A DNA stretch of 64,000 bases from Phenylobacterium haematophilum (GCF_014196295.1 NZ_JACIDK010000005.1:186001-250000), one strand, 5' to 3'. Shown: positions 49,961 through 59,777, counted from the stretch's first letter. Made by a program: numbers and translations. Notes: generated from the letters alone by a model not told the origin.

Positions 49961-50021
49961 GCTTAGCGCAAAAAAGGGGGCCCGCGTCGCCGCGAGCCCC
50001 TTTTTCATATGCGCTAAGGCT
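49961..50021. terminator. Bidirectional terminator between qor-like gene and rho
   Basis: AAAAAGGGG (49971-49979) pairs with CCCCTTTTT (49997-50005), and flanking TTAGCGC (49963-49969) pairs with GCGCTAA (50011-50017). T runs occur on both strands, so it can end both convergent transcripts. Confidence 0.85.
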
Positions 50022-50028
50022 AAAGGCC

Positions 50029-51459
50029 CTAGGTGTTCATCGACTGGAAGAAGTCTTCGTTGTTCTTCGACTGGCGGAGCTTGTCGAGCAGGAACTCGAT
50101 CGCGTCCTGGGCGCCCATCGGAGTGATGATCCGGCGCAGGATGAACGACTTCTGCAGGTGCTCCTTCGGGGTGATGAGGTCTTCTTTCCGGGTGCCCGAC
50201 TTGATGACGTCGACGGCGGGGTAGATCCGCTTGTCGGCGACCTTGCGGTCCAGGATGATTTCCGAGTTACCGGTGCCCTTGAACTCTTCGAAGATGACTT
50301 CGTCCATCCGGCTGCCGGTGTCGATCAGGGCGGTGGCGATGATCGTCAGCGAACCGCCTTCCTCGATGTTCCGGGCGGCGCCGAAGAAACGCTTCGGGCG
50401 CTGCAGGGCGTTGGCGTCGACACCGCCGGTCAGCACCTTGCCCGAGGACGGGACGACGGTGTTATAGGCGCGGCCGAGGCGGGTGACCGAGTCCAGCAGG
50501 ATGACCACGTCGCGCTTGTGCTCGACTAGGCGCTTGGCCTTTTCGATGACCATTTCGGCGACCTGCACGTGGCGGGTGGCGGGTTCATCGAAGGTCGAGG
50601 ACACCACTTCGCCGCGGACGGTGCGGCGCATGTCGGTGACTTCTTCCGGGCGCTCGTCGATCAGCAGGACGATCAGGTAGCACTCGGGGTGGTTGGTCTC
50701 GATCGACTTGGCGATGTTCTGCAGCATCACCGTCTTACCGACCCGCGGCGGGGCGGTGATCAGGCAGCGCTGGCCCTTGCCGAGCGGGGCGACGATGTCG
50801 ATGACCCGGCCGGTGCGGTCCTTCAGGGTCGGGTCCTCGATCTCCATCTTCAGACGCTGGTCCGGATAGAGCGGCGTCAGGTTGTCGAACAGGACCTTGT
50901 GGCGGACGTTTTCCGGCGCTTCGAAGTTGATCTGGTCGACGCTGACCAGGGCGAAATAACGCTCGCCCTCACGCGGGGCGCGGATGCCGCCGTCGACGGT
51001 GTCGCCGGTGCGCAGGCCGAACTTCCGGATCTGCGAGGGGCTGACATAGATGTCGTCGGGGCCGGAGAGGTAGTTGGCTTCCGGGCTGCGCAGATAGCCG
51101 AAGCCGTCCTGCATGACCTCCAGCGTGCCGGAGCCGGAAATCTGCACGCCTTCCTCGGCCAGAGCCTTGAGGATCGCGAACATCATGTCCTGCTTGCGCA
51201 TGGAGTTCGCGTTCTCAATCTCCAACGTCTCAGCGAAGGACAGCAGATCGGCGGGCGACTTGTCCTTCAACTCCTGGAGGGACATGCGAGTGAGGCCCAT
51301 GGCGGCGATCGCCTGGGCGACCTCCGAGGGGCCTTCGTCGTCTTCGTCCTCGGTTTCGGCGCCGGCTTCAGCCTGGGCGGTTTCCAGCACCGGCGTTTCG
51401 GTGGCGTCGGTGGTTTCGACCGGGGTTTCCTCGGTCGGGGCGGGGGTGTCTTCGCTCAT
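50029..51459 (-). CDS. rho: Transcription termination factor Rho
   Basis: Hexameric RNA helicase, 476 aa. Acidic, low-complexity N-terminal extension of about 50 residues ([29 protein letters not shown]) precedes the Rho N-domain ([20 protein letters not shown]), an RNA-binding cold-shock-like fold ([20 protein letters not shown]), and the ATPase with Walker A APPRVGKT (about 237-244) and [16 protein letters not shown]. The extension is longer than in E. coli Rho. The ATG at 51459 is supported by the acid-rich start. Confidence 0.97.
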   Translation of the reverse strand: MSEDTPAPTEETPVETTDATETPVLETAQAEAGAETEDEDDEGPSEVAQAIAAMGLTRMSLQELKDKSPADLLSFAETLEIENANSMRKQDMMFAILKALAEEGVQISGSGTLEVMQDGFGYLRSPEANYLSGPDDIYVSPSQIRKFGLRTGDTVDGGIRAPREGERYFALVSVDQINFEAPENVRHKVLFDNLTPLYPDQRLKMEIEDPTLKDRTGRVIDIVAPLGKGQRCLITAPPRVGKTVMLQNIAKSIETNHPECYLIVLLIDERPEEVTDMRRTVRGEVVSSTFDEPATRHVQVAEMVIEKAKRLVEHKRDVVILLDSVTRLGRAYNTVVPSSGKVLTGGVDANALQRPKRFFGAARNIEEGGSLTIIATALIDTGSRMDEVIFEEFKGTGNSEIILDRKVADKRIYPAVDVIKSGTRKEDLITPKEHLQKSFILRRIITPMGAQDAIEFLLDKLRQSKNNEDFFQSMNT

Positions 51460-51874
51460 GATTCAACTCTGGTGGTCCCAGCGGAGCCGAACGGACTTCG
51501 GGCGCCGGGGGAATCGCAAATGGCGCGGGGAGCGCGCCGATGAATTTTTCTAGGACCGGGCCGCGGCGGCTGGTGTTCAGCGCGCGGCGCACGGGAAAAG
51601 GCGGGGCGTGGCTTCGCGGCGCGACTCCACGTGCGGTCAGCGGAACCACATGCCGGGCGGCGGGTCAAGCGTGGCCTGGGATCGCGCGGTCCGCTGTCGC
51701 CTCTCCGTAGGTCTTCCTCGGCCGCGTTAGCCTGACGGAGATCCATATGCGTCGGCGCTATTCGTCGAGGACGGAGTCTATGGATGGCCGGGACCCGTCG
51801 GCCCGGCCATGGAAGGCATGGGACCTCTCCCGGTCTTCGGCGGCGCCTAAACCGGGATCACCAGGCAAATAGGA
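51460..51874. other. 415-base gap between rho and hemJ
   Basis: No gene is supported: the small open frames here have no ribosome sites or recognisable similarity. Besides the rho leader, the part from 51783 to 51866 holds a dispersed repeat copy (ATGGCCGGGACCCG ... CCCGGTCTTCGGCGGCGCC and AAACCGGGATCACC). A rho-leader structure could exist but I see no clear one. Confidence 0.5.
51783..51866. repeat. Dispersed intergenic repeat copy
   Basis: Contains GGCCGGGACCCG, then CCCGGTCTTCGG and AAACCGGGATCACC, the same building blocks as the copies at 8125-8252, 8786-8848 and 57220-57352. It is located in the rho-hemJ gap. Confidence 0.6.
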
Positions 51875-52336
51875 TCAGCGCTGGCCGAATTGAAGGGTCA
51901 CGGCGAGGACCGCGACGACAGCCGCCAGAAACGGCAGTTCGTTGGTGGCGCGCCAGAACTTGGCCGACTTCGGACGCTGGCCAGCCAGGAACTTCTTGTA
52001 CGAGCCGGCCAGGAAGCCGTGCCAGCCGGAGATGAACAGCACCGCGGCCAGTTTCACGATCATCCACGGCTGCAGCAGGAAGCCCCAGCCCTCGCCCACC
52101 GCATAGACGTGATAGAGGATCAAGCCGATCCCCAGCACCCAGACGATGATCATCGCCGGATTGATGATGATCTTCAGGAGCTTACGCTCCCAGACCAGGA
52201 AGTTCTTGTCGAACTCGCTGCCGGGAGGCGCGGTCTCGGTGTGGTAGGCGTAGAGCCGCGGCAGATACATCATGCCGGACATCCAGGCGATTACGGCGAT
52301 GATGTGCAGGCCGCGCAGCAGGTCGAAATGGTTCAT
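51875..52336 (-). CDS. hemJ: Protoporphyrinogen oxidase HemJ
   Basis: Haem-containing membrane protein that oxidises protoporphyrinogen IX in organisms without HemG/HemY. The 153-aa protein has four predicted helices; the first includes the conserved His in HIIAVIAWMSGMMYLPRLYA (about residues 11-30), followed by YHTETAPP, KLLKIIINPAMIIVWVLGIG and WMIVKLAAVLFISGWH. It lies in the same direction, 27 bases after hemH's stop in the unit hemE-hemH-hemJ, giving the last three steps to haem in one stretch. Confidence 0.92.
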   Translation of the reverse strand: MNHFDLLRGLHIIAVIAWMSGMMYLPRLYAYHTETAPPGSEFDKNFLVWERKLLKIIINPAMIIVWVLGIGLILYHVYAVGEGWGFLLQPWMIVKLAAVLFISGWHGFLAGSYKKFLAGQRPKSAKFWRATNELPFLAAVVAVLAVTLQFGQR

Positions 52337-52363
52337 CGCAGGCTCCCCCTAGCCCAGTCTACA

Positions 52364-53392
52364 CTAGCTCGATCTGCAAGCGCATTTGCCATAGGCGGCC
52401 GGACAGCGCCACGTCCCGAACGGCGCCGGCGCCCCGCCACGATCTAGCGCCTCCAGCGCCGCGGCCGCCAAGGCATCGATCAATGCGCCGTCGACGGTCG
52501 GGGTGGGCGCGCGCAGATACGGCGCGCAGCCCAGCGTCTGGGCCAATTCCGCATACTCGTGATCGAGCTCGACCAGCGTCTCCACGTGCTCGGAGACGAA
52601 GGCGATCGGACTGACCAGCACGCCCTTGCCGTCGACGGCGGCCTGGCGGATGGCGTCGTCGGTGGACGGACCGATCCATTTCAACCGGCCGACGCGGCTC
52701 TGGTAGCAGACGCTCCAGTCCGGCAGCTCGGGCAGCAGGTCTGCGACCGCCTGGGCGGTGGCCTCGACCTGGGCCTGGTAGGGATCGCCGCCCTTGATGA
52801 CCTTTTCCGGCAGGCCATGCGCCGAGAACAGCAGCCGCACGTTGTCGGGTCGGCCCGCCTTCAGCCAGGTCTGGCTGATGGCGCGCGCGTGGGCCTCGAC
52901 CAGACCCTGAGCGGTCGGATAGCAGCACACCACGTGGCTGGCTCCCGGGCCGCGGTAGGCGCGAGCCCAGTCCTTCAGAGACGAGGCGCTCGTCGTGGTC
53001 GAGAACTGCGGATAGAGCGGCAGCAGCACCAGCTCGTCCGGCGCGAATTCGGCCACCTCCGCGGCGGTCTGGTCAGCGAACGGCTTCCAGTAGCGCATGG
53101 AGATGAAGACGCGGGTCTCCAGGCCGGGCCGTGCGGCCGACAGGGCGGCCTGCAACGCGTCCGCCTGCCGCCGGGTCTCGGGCAGCAGCGGCGAAGCGCC
53201 GCCCATGATCGCGTAGTTGGCCTTGGCGGCTTCCTCGCGCCCGGAGGCGATCATCTTGGCCAACGGCAAGCGCACGATCCCCGGCAGCGTGATGATCGCC
53301 GGGTCGCTGAACAGGTTGGTGAGGAACGGCTTCACCGCCTCGGGACCGTCAGGTCCTCCGAGGTTGAAGAGGACGACGGCCAGCTTAGTCAC
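52364..53392 (-). CDS. hemH: Ferrochelatase HemH
   Basis: Inserts iron into protoporphyrin IX. The 342-aa protein has VLFNLGGPDGPEAVKPFL, YPQFSTTTSASSLKDW, the catalytic His in LLFSAHGLPEKVIKGGDPY and SVCYQSRVGRLKWIGPST, and EHVETLVELDHEY. The C-terminus TWRCPAAYGKCACRSS holds three cysteines, consistent with the [2Fe-2S] cluster found in Caulobacter ferrochelatase. The GTG start overlaps the hemE TGA (GTGA). A much longer frame upstream is a shadow of hemE. Confidence 0.95.
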   Translation of the reverse strand: MTKLAVVLFNLGGPDGPEAVKPFLTNLFSDPAIITLPGIVRLPLAKMIASGREEAAKANYAIMGGASPLLPETRRQADALQAALSAARPGLETRVFISMRYWKPFADQTAAEVAEFAPDELVLLPLYPQFSTTTSASSLKDWARAYRGPGASHVVCCYPTAQGLVEAHARAISQTWLKAGRPDNVRLLFSAHGLPEKVIKGGDPYQAQVEATAQAVADLLPELPDWSVCYQSRVGRLKWIGPSTDDAIRQAAVDGKGVLVSPIAFVSEHVETLVELDHEYAELAQTLGCAPYLRAPTPTVDGALIDALAAAALEALDRGGAPAPFGTWRCPAAYGKCACRSS

Positions 53393-54420
53393 TTGCCAGT
53401 CACCCTGCGGATCGTCCGCTCGATATGCTCGATGGGCGTATCGGGCATCACCCCGTGGCCGAGGTTGAAGATGTAGGGCCCGCCGTTCCACTGCTCGATC
53501 AGCGCATCGACGCGCGCATCGAGCGCCGGGCCGCCGGCGCGCAGCAGCAGATTGTCGAGCGCGCCCTGAATGGTTTTGCCGCCGGCCTGGATTTGCCTTC
53601 CGAGGGCGGCGGTCGCCTGGGTGTCGAGCGCAACCGCCTGGACCGGGACCCTGGCCGCATAGTTGGCGACCTGGGCGCCGGCCCCGCGCGGGAAGCCGAT
53701 GAACGGCGTGTCGACCCCGGCGGCGCGGACCTTCTCGATGATCGCCGTGTGCGGCGCGATGACGATGCGTTCGAACATGTCCTCGGCAAGGCTTTCCGCC
53801 CAGCTCTCGAACAGCTTCAGCACCTGGGCCCCGGACCTGGCCTGCATGACCAGGTAGCGGGCGGTCGACTCGACCAGCACATCCAGCAAAGCGTCGAGTT
53901 TTTCGGGATTCTTGTAGGCGTAGGCGCGGGCGGCCTCGCGCTGGGAGCCGCGGCCTTCGATCATGTAGGTGGCGACGGTCCACGGCGCGCCCGCAAAGCC
54001 GATCAGGGCGCGTTCGGGCTCAAGCTCGGCGCGGACGCGGCTCAGGGTCTCGCCGATCGCCGAGAGCCGGCCGGTGGACGCCTCGATCTGATCGGCCAGG
54101 GCCTCGATCGGCGGCAGTTCACCGAGCCGCGGGCCTTCGCCGGCCTCGAACCAGACGTCCTGGCCCAGCGCCCGCGGGATCAGCAGGATGTCGGCGAACA
54201 CGATGGCCGCATCCAGCGGGAAGCGGCGCATCGGCTGCAGCGTCGCCTCGGCGGCCATTTCCGGATTGTGGCAGAAGGCGATGAAGTCCCCGGCGCGGGC
54301 CCGCAGCTCGCGGTACTCGGGCAGAGAGCGGCCAGCCTGGCGCATGAACCAGACCGGCGGCCGATCGAGGGTTTCGCCCGCGAGCGCCCGCAGCAGGCGC
54401 GGTTTTGAACTTTCCGACAT
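53389..54420 (-). CDS. hemE: Uroporphyrinogen decarboxylase HemE
   Basis: Forms coproporphyrinogen III. The 343-aa protein has the conserved start PPVWFMRQAGRSLPEYRELR, the catalytic Asp in AAIVFADILLIPRALGQ and IGFAGAPWTVATYMIEGRG. I choose the ATG at 54420 (MSESSKPRLLRALAG) rather than one 36 bases upstream because the added residues are unlike the family. It is the gene directly left of the origin, as in Caulobacter, so its promoter should lie inside the origin region. Confidence 0.95.
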   Translation of the reverse strand: MSESSKPRLLRALAGETLDRPPVWFMRQAGRSLPEYRELRARAGDFIAFCHNPEMAAEATLQPMRRFPLDAAIVFADILLIPRALGQDVWFEAGEGPRLGELPPIEALADQIEASTGRLSAIGETLSRVRAELEPERALIGFAGAPWTVATYMIEGRGSQREAARAYAYKNPEKLDALLDVLVESTARYLVMQARSGAQVLKLFESWAESLAEDMFERIVIAPHTAIIEKVRAAGVDTPFIGFPRGAGAQVANYAARVPVQAVALDTQATAALGRQIQAGGKTIQGALDNLLLRAGGPALDARVDALIEQWNGGPYIFNLGHGVMPDTPIEHIERTIRRVTGK

Positions 54421-54933
54421 GGCCGTCGTTAAACCGGCTTCGGACGCAAGGCTCAAGCCCGCCTGCCCTTCTTCTTCATATCTAAGATTCTTAAATTGGA
54501 AGTGGAGTTAGAGGTTGGCCCTTGGAGAAGTGGGGACAACTTCCTCCGGCCATACCGCGCCAACCCCTTTTCAACAAGGCGATCGGCCGTTTCCCAACAT
54601 GGTTAAGCCATACCTGTGAGTTACGGGGAAAACCGCTGAACCCCAGGCGGCGTTTACCTTTCGTTAAAGGGTTAACAGGGAGTTAACGATGACGAACGCG
54701 AGTCATCAAAACCGCCCTGGAAACCGACCCTGTTCATACTTTTTTAACCAGCGGAGCCGTGGACGGGCCGGGCGCAAACCCGGGGGGTTTTCCCGCCCGT
54801 ACACAACCGGCTGAGCGGCGCGCCAGCTATTCCCCAAAACGGTCCGGCTTCGTTAAGAAGGTTTCGACTCTTTCGTCCCCAGCTTTGCGATCCCCGCCCA
54901 GCAGATTCCTCTTTACGCGCCGGCAAAGGCTCC
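54421..54933. other. Putative chromosomal origin of replication (Cori-like)
   Basis: The gap between divergent hemE and the PPDK regulator is the location of the Caulobacter origin. The 513 bases are AT-richer than the coding flanks and hold tandem CtrA boxes (next entry), several TTAA motifs (54429, 54491, 54603, 54744, 54853) and four GANTC CcrM methylation sites (54486, 54700, 54866, 54904). No exact DnaA box TTATCCACA is present; the closest is TTGTCCCCA (minus strand, 54539-54531), two mismatches. parA, parB and parS lie 5-12 kb away. No gene fits here. The assignment rests on synteny and motifs. Confidence 0.8.
54653..54687. promoter_or_regulatory. Tandem CtrA boxes in the origin
   Basis: TTTA-N7-TTAA at 54653-54667 and a perfect TTAA-N7-TTAAC at 54672-54687, only four bases apart. 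CtrA binds such boxes in Caulobacter Cori and blocks initiation in swarmer cells. The second box is exact; the first has one mismatch. Confidence 0.7.
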
Positions 54934-55776
54934 ATGACCCGCTTTGCGACCTACTTTCACGTCCACCTGGTCTCGGACTCCACCGGCGAGACGCTGAACG
55001 CGATGGCGCGGGCGGTGTGCGCCCGGTTCGAGAACGTGCTGCCGATCGAGCACATCTACGCGCTGGTGCGTTCGCCCCGGCAGCTGGAGCGGGCGCTGAC
55101 CGATATCGAGGAAGCCCCCGGCGTGGTGATCCACACCATTGTGGACGATCAGCTGCGCACGGCGCTGGAAGAAGGCGTGCGGCGGCTGGACATGCCGTGC
55201 ATCGCCGCGCTCGACCCTCTGGTCTCGTCGCTGCAGCGTTATCTCGGCGCCTCGATCAGCCGGCGGGTGGGCGTGCAGCATGCGCTGGACAACGACTACT
55301 TTAACCGCATGGACGCGCTGAACTACGCGATCGGCCATGACGACGGCCAGGGCGGCCAGGACCTGGAGCAGGCCGACGTGGTCCTGGTCGGCGTCTCGCG
55401 GACGTCGAAGACCCCGACTTGCATCTATCTGGCCCACCGCGGCGTGCGGGCGGCGAACGTGCCGCTGGTGCCGACCCGGCCGCCGCCGGAAAAGCTGTTC
55501 GAGCTGAAGAACACCCTGGTGGTGGGACTGACCATCTCGCCCGACCGGCTGATCCAGATCCGCCGCAACCGGCTGCTGAGCCTCAAGGAAGATCGCGAAA
55601 GCAGCTACATCGACATCGAGGCGGTGCGCGAGGAGACGGTGAAGGCGCGCCGGCTCTATGAACGTCAGGGCTGGCCGGTGATCGACGTCACACGTCGGAG
55701 CGTCGAGGAGACGGCCGCGGCGGTGCTGAACCTGCTGCACGGCGGCCATGGCCAGGTCGAGGTGCTGGGCGGATGA
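54934..55776 (+). CDS. Pyruvate,phosphate dikinase / PEP synthase regulatory protein (DUF299)
   Basis: Bifunctional kinase-pyrophosphorylase that inactivates and reactivates PPDK or PEP synthase. The 280-aa protein begins [21 protein letters not shown] and has the P-loop [18 protein letters not shown] (about residues 152-169), [18 protein letters not shown] and a Ser/Thr-rich regulatory region. It starts at the ATG 54934 and is the first gene right of the origin, overlapping maf by ATGA. Its PEP-related role complements pckG in this window. Confidence 0.93.
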   Translation: MTRFATYFHVHLVSDSTGETLNAMARAVCARFENVLPIEHIYALVRSPRQLERALTDIEEAPGVVIHTIVDDQLRTALEEGVRRLDMPCIAALDPLVSSLQRYLGASISRRVGVQHALDNDYFNRMDALNYAIGHDDGQGGQDLEQADVVLVGVSRTSKTPTCIYLAHRGVRAANVPLVPTRPPPEKLFELKNTLVVGLTISPDRLIQIRRNRLLSLKEDRESSYIDIEAVREETVKARRLYERQGWPVIDVTRRSVEETAAAVLNLLHGGHGQVEVLGG

Positions 55777-56369
55777 GCGAGCCGATTATTCTGGCCTCGA
55801 AAAGCGCGGCGCGGCGCGCGGTGCTGACCGGGGCGGGCGTGCCGTTCGAGGTCGCCGTGGCCGGCGTCGACGAGGACGCGGTCAAGACCTCGATGCTGGC
55901 CCACGGCGCGACCCCGCGCGATGTCGCCGACGCCCTCGCCGAGATCAAGGCGGTGAAGATCTCCGCCGGCCGTGCCGGCTTTGTGATCGGCTCGGACCAG
56001 ACATTGGAATTCGAGGGCCGGCTCTACGACAAGGCCGCGACGCTGGAGGCCGCGCGCGAGCGGCTGGCGACCATGCGCGGCAAGCCGCACAAGCTGCATT
56101 CGGCGGTGGTGGTGGCCAAGGACGGGGCGCCGATCTGGCGCGAGATCGTCTCGGCGACCCTGACTATGCGCGACTTCTCCGACGCCTTCCTGGACGAGTA
56201 CCTGGCGCTCGAGGGCGAGGAGATGCTGGGGTCGGTCGGCTGTTACCGGCTGGAAGGGCCCGGGGCGCAGCTGTTTGCGAAGATCGAGGGCGACTATTTC
56301 GCAATCCTCGGCCTGCCGCTGATGGGCCTGCTGGACCTGTTCCGTCGGCACCAGGTGCTGACGCCATGA
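55773..56369 (+). CDS. maf: Maf-like nucleotide pyrophosphatase
   Basis: A 198-aa Maf family protein, thought to hydrolyse modified or canonical nucleotides. Conserved segments are [39 protein letters not shown], and [20 protein letters not shown]. The family Asp in SDQT is present. It overlaps both its neighbours by ATGA, so ppsR-type gene, maf and aroE are translationally coupled. Confidence 0.92.
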   Translation: MSEPIILASKSAARRAVLTGAGVPFEVAVAGVDEDAVKTSMLAHGATPRDVADALAEIKAVKISAGRAGFVIGSDQTLEFEGRLYDKAATLEAARERLATMRGKPHKLHSAVVVAKDGAPIWREIVSATLTMRDFSDAFLDEYLALEGEEMLGSVGCYRLEGPGAQLFAKIEGDYFAILGLPLMGLLDLFRRHQVLTP

Positions 56370-57208
56370 GTATTTCCGGCGCGACGCGGGTCGCCGGCGT
56401 GGTGGGGCGGCCGATCGCCCACTCGATGAGTCCGATCCTGCATAACGCGTGGCTGGCGGCGGCGGGTATCGACGGCGTCTATGTGCCGTTCTCGACGCAG
56501 CCCAGTCGGTTCACGGCCTTCGCCGAGTCCTTGCGCGGCGGGACGGTGGCGGGACTGAACGTCACCCTGCCGTTCAAGGGCGAGGCCCTGGCCGTGGCCG
56601 ACGAGGCCAGCTTCCGGGCCCGCAGCGCCGAGGCCGCCAACCTGCTGGTGTTCCGCGAGGACGGGACGATCTTCGCCGACAACACCGACGGGCTCGGCAT
56701 GCTGGGCGCGTTCGCCGACCAGGCGCCGGGCTTCGATCCCAAGGCCGGACCGGTGGCGATCCTGGGCGCCGGCGGCGCGGCCCGTGGCGCGGCGGCGGCC
56801 TTTGTCGAGGCCGGCTGTCCGGACGTGCGGATCGTCAACCGCACCCTGGCTAAGGCGCAGGAGATTGCGCAGCCGCTCGGCGCGCAGTCCCTGCCGCTGA
56901 GCGAAGCGGCCTCGGCGTTCGACGGCGTCGTGGCGGTGGTCAACGCCACCTCGGCCGGACTATCCGGGTCCACGGGGCTCGAGGTTCCGCTGGAGGCGAC
57001 CCCGGCGGGCGCGGTGGTCATGGACATGGTCTACAAGCCGCTGAAGACCGCGTTCCTGGCGCAGGCGGAAGGGTTGGGGCGGCGAACGGTCGACGGCCTC
57101 GCCATGCTGATCGGCCAGGCGGTCCCGAGTTTCGAGTATTTCTACGGCCAGCCTCCGCCGCGCGACGTCGATGTGCGGAGCTTGGCGATCAAGGCGTTGG
57201 GGCTGTGA
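56366..57208 (+). CDS. aroE: Shikimate dehydrogenase
   Basis: NADPH-dependent reduction of 3-dehydroshikimate, 280 aa. The substrate site is [18 protein letters not shown] with the catalytic Lys in [12 protein letters not shown] and the NADPH loop [17 protein letters not shown] (about residues 130-146); [10 protein letters not shown] and NATSAGL are also present. Start ATG 56366 overlaps the maf TGA. A longer upstream frame passes through maf and is spurious. Confidence 0.95.
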   Translation: MSISGATRVAGVVGRPIAHSMSPILHNAWLAAAGIDGVYVPFSTQPSRFTAFAESLRGGTVAGLNVTLPFKGEALAVADEASFRARSAEAANLLVFREDGTIFADNTDGLGMLGAFADQAPGFDPKAGPVAILGAGGAARGAAAAFVEAGCPDVRIVNRTLAKAQEIAQPLGAQSLPLSEAASAFDGVVAVVNATSAGLSGSTGLEVPLEATPAGAVVMDMVYKPLKTAFLAQAEGLGRRTVDGLAMLIGQAVPSFEYFYGQPPPRDVDVRSLAIKALGL

Positions 57209-57219
57209 AACCTATTGGA

Positions 57220-57352
57220 TGTCATGCCGGCCGCAGCGAAGCGGAGAGCCGGGACCCATTATCGCTCTGTAGGAAAGGCTTGCGCGACATCGGCCGACAT
57301 CTGGTGTTCATGGTTCCCGGTCTTCGCCCTTTGGCCGAAACCCGGATGACAC
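57220..57352. repeat. Dispersed intergenic repeat copy, long hairpin
   Basis: Between aroE and coaE: GATGTCATGCCGGCCGC ... GCCGGGACCCA near the left end and CCCGGTCTTCGCCC ... AAACCCGGATGACAC at the right end. The ends are inverted repeats (TGTCAT.CCGG / CCGGATGACA) and enclose about 95 bases. It lies just upstream of the coaE ATG (57369). Confidence 0.6.
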
Positions 57353-57368
57353 TTATTGCGAGGATTGC

Positions 57369-57992
57369 ATGCTCATCATCGGCCTGACGGGCTCAATCGG
57401 CATGGGCAAGTCCACGACCGCCCAGATGTTCCGCGAGGCGGGCATCCCGGTCTACGACGCCGACGCGGCGGTGGCCGATCTTTACGAGAAGGGCGGTGCG
57501 GCGGTCGCCCCGCTGGAAGCGGCGTTTCCGGGTGTGACCAAGGACGGCGCCGTCGACCGTGAGGCCCTGCGCCAGCGCGTGCTGGGCGACGACGAGGCGA
57601 TGGCCAAGCTCAACTCCATCGTGCACCCGCTGGTCGGCGCCGATCGGGTGCATTTCTTCAAGGCGGCGGAAGCGGCCGAGGCCGACATGGTCGTCCTGGA
57701 CATCCCCCTGCTCTACGAAACCGGCGGTCACGCCAACATGGACGCGGTAGTGGTGGTCTCGGCGCCGGAGGCCCAGCAGCGCGAACGGGTCCTGGCTCGG
57801 CCTGGCATGACCGCCGAACGCCTCGACGCCATTCTCTCGCGCCAGTTGCACGACGCCGAGAAGCGGGCGCGCGCCCATTTCGTCGTCGACACCGGTCGCG
57901 GCCTGGAACCGGCGCGCAAACAGGTCAGCGAGATCATCGCCACCATGCGCGATCCACAGCGACGTCCAGCTCGCGACAAGGCGCCGGGTTGA
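57369..57992 (+). CDS. coaE: Dephospho-CoA kinase
   Basis: Last step of CoA synthesis. The 207-aa P-loop kinase has Walker [14 protein letters not shown] (about residues 5-17), [36 protein letters not shown] and [19 protein letters not shown]. The ATG at 57369 is the conserved start. It lies 31 bases upstream of dnaQ in the same direction. Confidence 0.95.
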   Translation: MLIIGLTGSIGMGKSTTAQMFREAGIPVYDADAAVADLYEKGGAAVAPLEAAFPGVTKDGAVDREALRQRVLGDDEAMAKLNSIVHPLVGADRVHFFKAAEAAEADMVVLDIPLLYETGGHANMDAVVVVSAPEAQQRERVLARPGMTAERLDAILSRQLHDAEKRARAHFVVDTGRGLEPARKQVSEIIATMRDPQRRPARDKAPG

Positions 57993-58023
57993 AGGCTGGC
58001 GCGAAGCAGCCGAAGTAGTTCCC

Positions 58024-58731
58024 ATGGCGCGTGAGATCGTTCTCGACACCGAAACCACCGGCTTCGAGCCGCACCTCGGCCACAAGCTCGTCGAGCTCGC
58101 CTGTCTCGAGATCGAGGACTACCTGCCGACCGGGCGCAGTTTCCACGTCTATATCGACCCCGAGCGCGACATGCCGCCTGAGGCCGAGAAGGTCCACGGC
58201 CTGTCGGCGGCGTTCCTGCGCGGCAAGCCGAAGTTCCGCGACAAGGAAATCCACCAGGAGTTCCTCGACTTCGTCGGCGACGCGCCGATCATCGCCCACA
58301 ACGCCACCTTCGACCGCACCTTCGTGAACTACGAGCTCGAGGGCCTCGGCCTCGCCGGCATTCCCGAGGAGCGCTGGATCGACACCCTGGCCCTGGCGCG
58401 CAAGCGCTTTCCGGGGATGCACAACTCGCTCGACGCGCTCTGCAAGCGCTTCAAAATCTCGCTCTCCGAGCGCGAGAAGCATGGGGCGCTCATCGACGCC
58501 CGGCTGCTAGCGGCGGTCTATCTCGAGCTGAAGGGCGGCCGCGCCCTCACGCTTGAACTGACCACCCGCGAAATGACCGCGCATGCCGTCGCCGTCGCCA
58601 AGGCTGCGGCCTATGGCGCGCGCCCCCGTCCCCTGCCCTTCCGCTCCACCGACGCCGAGCGCGAGTTGCACGCCAAGTTCGTGCGCGAGGTCGTGAAGAG
58701 CGAGGAACTCTGGGGCAAGTTCGGGCTCTAG
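58024..58731 (+). CDS. dnaQ: DNA polymerase III epsilon subunit
   Basis: Proofreading 3'-5' exonuclease of the replicative polymerase. The 235-aa protein begins MAREIVLDTETTGFEP (ExoI Asp8 and Glu10), has IIAHNATFDRTFVNYELE (ExoII) and REKHGALIDARLLAAVYLEL (ExoIII, DEDDh His-Asp). A C-terminal tail follows, as expected for binding the polymerase subunit. Together with holA it gives two Pol III genes in the window. Confidence 0.96.
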   Translation: MAREIVLDTETTGFEPHLGHKLVELACLEIEDYLPTGRSFHVYIDPERDMPPEAEKVHGLSAAFLRGKPKFRDKEIHQEFLDFVGDAPIIAHNATFDRTFVNYELEGLGLAGIPEERWIDTLALARKRFPGMHNSLDALCKRFKISLSEREKHGALIDARLLAAVYLELKGGRALTLELTTREMTAHAVAVAKAAAYGARPRPLPFRSTDAERELHAKFVREVVKSEELWGKFGL

Positions 58732-58740
58732 GCACGCGTC

Positions 58741-59679
58741 TCAGATCCATCGCTCGTCGGCCGTGAAGTCGACGGTCAGCCAGTAGCCGGGATTGAGCCC
58801 GCCCATCGCCAGGGCGATCTCGCGCCGTATGGTGTCGAGCTGTTCGAAACTCATGGTCGTCTGGCCCGACGGGGCGACGAAGCCGATCTCGATGAACTGC
58901 TGGCGGCCCGAACGGACCACGTGCGAGCTGAAATTGGAGAAACCGTATCGGGCGGCGACCTCGGCGGCGAGCTCGCGAACCTGCTGGTCGAGCTGGGTCG
59001 GCGCGATCATCAGGATGTCCTGGCTGGCCCGCCACAGGGTGAGGGCCGGGAACGGCGCCAGGCAGATCGCGACGATCACCAGGATCATCGGATCGACATA
59101 GGGGGTCATCCATTCCGCGCCGCTGCCGATGAGCGCCCTGCCGATCAGGAAGCTGAGGCACAGCCCGGCGCTGAGCACGCCGCCCATCAGCCAGGAACGC
59201 GAGTCCACATCGAGCATCTGGGAACTCAGGTGACGCGCCGAGCTGCGCACATATGCGAACATGCCGAAGCTGAGCGCGCTGCTTAGGCCGGCATAGACCG
59301 CGCCGAGCCCGAACTGCACGGAGCGGCCGCCGGCCAGCAGGCCGTTCAGCCCGTCGAGGAACGCGTAGACGCAGGCGAAGCTGAGCACCAGGCCGTTGAG
59401 CAGGGCGAGCATCGGTTCGAGGTGCCAATAGCCGTACTGGAACCGGCGATCGTCGCCGCGGGCGATCAGCCGCACGATGAGCAGGGCGATGGCCGTCATC
59501 GCCGCGTCGATGAGGTCGTAAAATCCGTCGAACGTCACCGACTTCGAGCCGAGCCACAGGCCGAACCCGATGCTGGCGACGGCGAAGACGATGGTCGTGG
59601 CCATCGAGGTCGCGAGCAGCCGCTCCTCCCTGGCCGAAGGGTGCGGGGCCGAAGGGCGTGGCGTGGAAGACGGCGTCAT
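58741..59679 (-). CDS. Cation diffusion facilitator (CDF) transporter
   Basis: A 312-aa CDF-family metal exporter with six membrane helices. The first conserved region is FDGFYDLIDAAMTAIALL, where the family's HxxxD-type metal site is altered to DLIDA; HLEPMLALLNGLVLSFACVY follows, and LDVDSRSWLMGGVLSAG is the TM5 region. The C-terminal cytoplasmic domain (SSHVVRSGRQQFIEIGFVA) is normal. The metal cannot be assigned; the altered site makes selectivity uncertain. I start at ATG 59679 (MTPSSTPRPSAPHPSAREER). Divergent to the FloR-like exporter. Confidence 0.85.
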   Translation of the reverse strand: MTPSSTPRPSAPHPSAREERLLATSMATTIVFAVASIGFGLWLGSKSVTFDGFYDLIDAAMTAIALLIVRLIARGDDRRFQYGYWHLEPMLALLNGLVLSFACVYAFLDGLNGLLAGGRSVQFGLGAVYAGLSSALSFGMFAYVRSSARHLSSQMLDVDSRSWLMGGVLSAGLCLSFLIGRALIGSGAEWMTPYVDPMILVIVAICLAPFPALTLWRASQDILMIAPTQLDQQVRELAAEVAARYGFSNFSSHVVRSGRQQFIEIGFVAPSGQTTMSFEQLDTIRREIALAMGGLNPGYWLTVDFTADERWI

Positions 59680-59777
59680 GCGGCAAGCGCACCTGTAGCT
59701 CAACCCGGGCGAGGAAAGCCCAACCGCGCGCCGGCGTCGAGAGTGAGCAGAGGCGCCGTCGAACGGCGGTGCGGCGC

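Noticed and set aside
54531-54539. TGGGGACAA as a DnaA box
   Set aside because: Two mismatches from TTATCCACA on the reverse strand; insufficient alone, mentioned only as the closest match in the origin.
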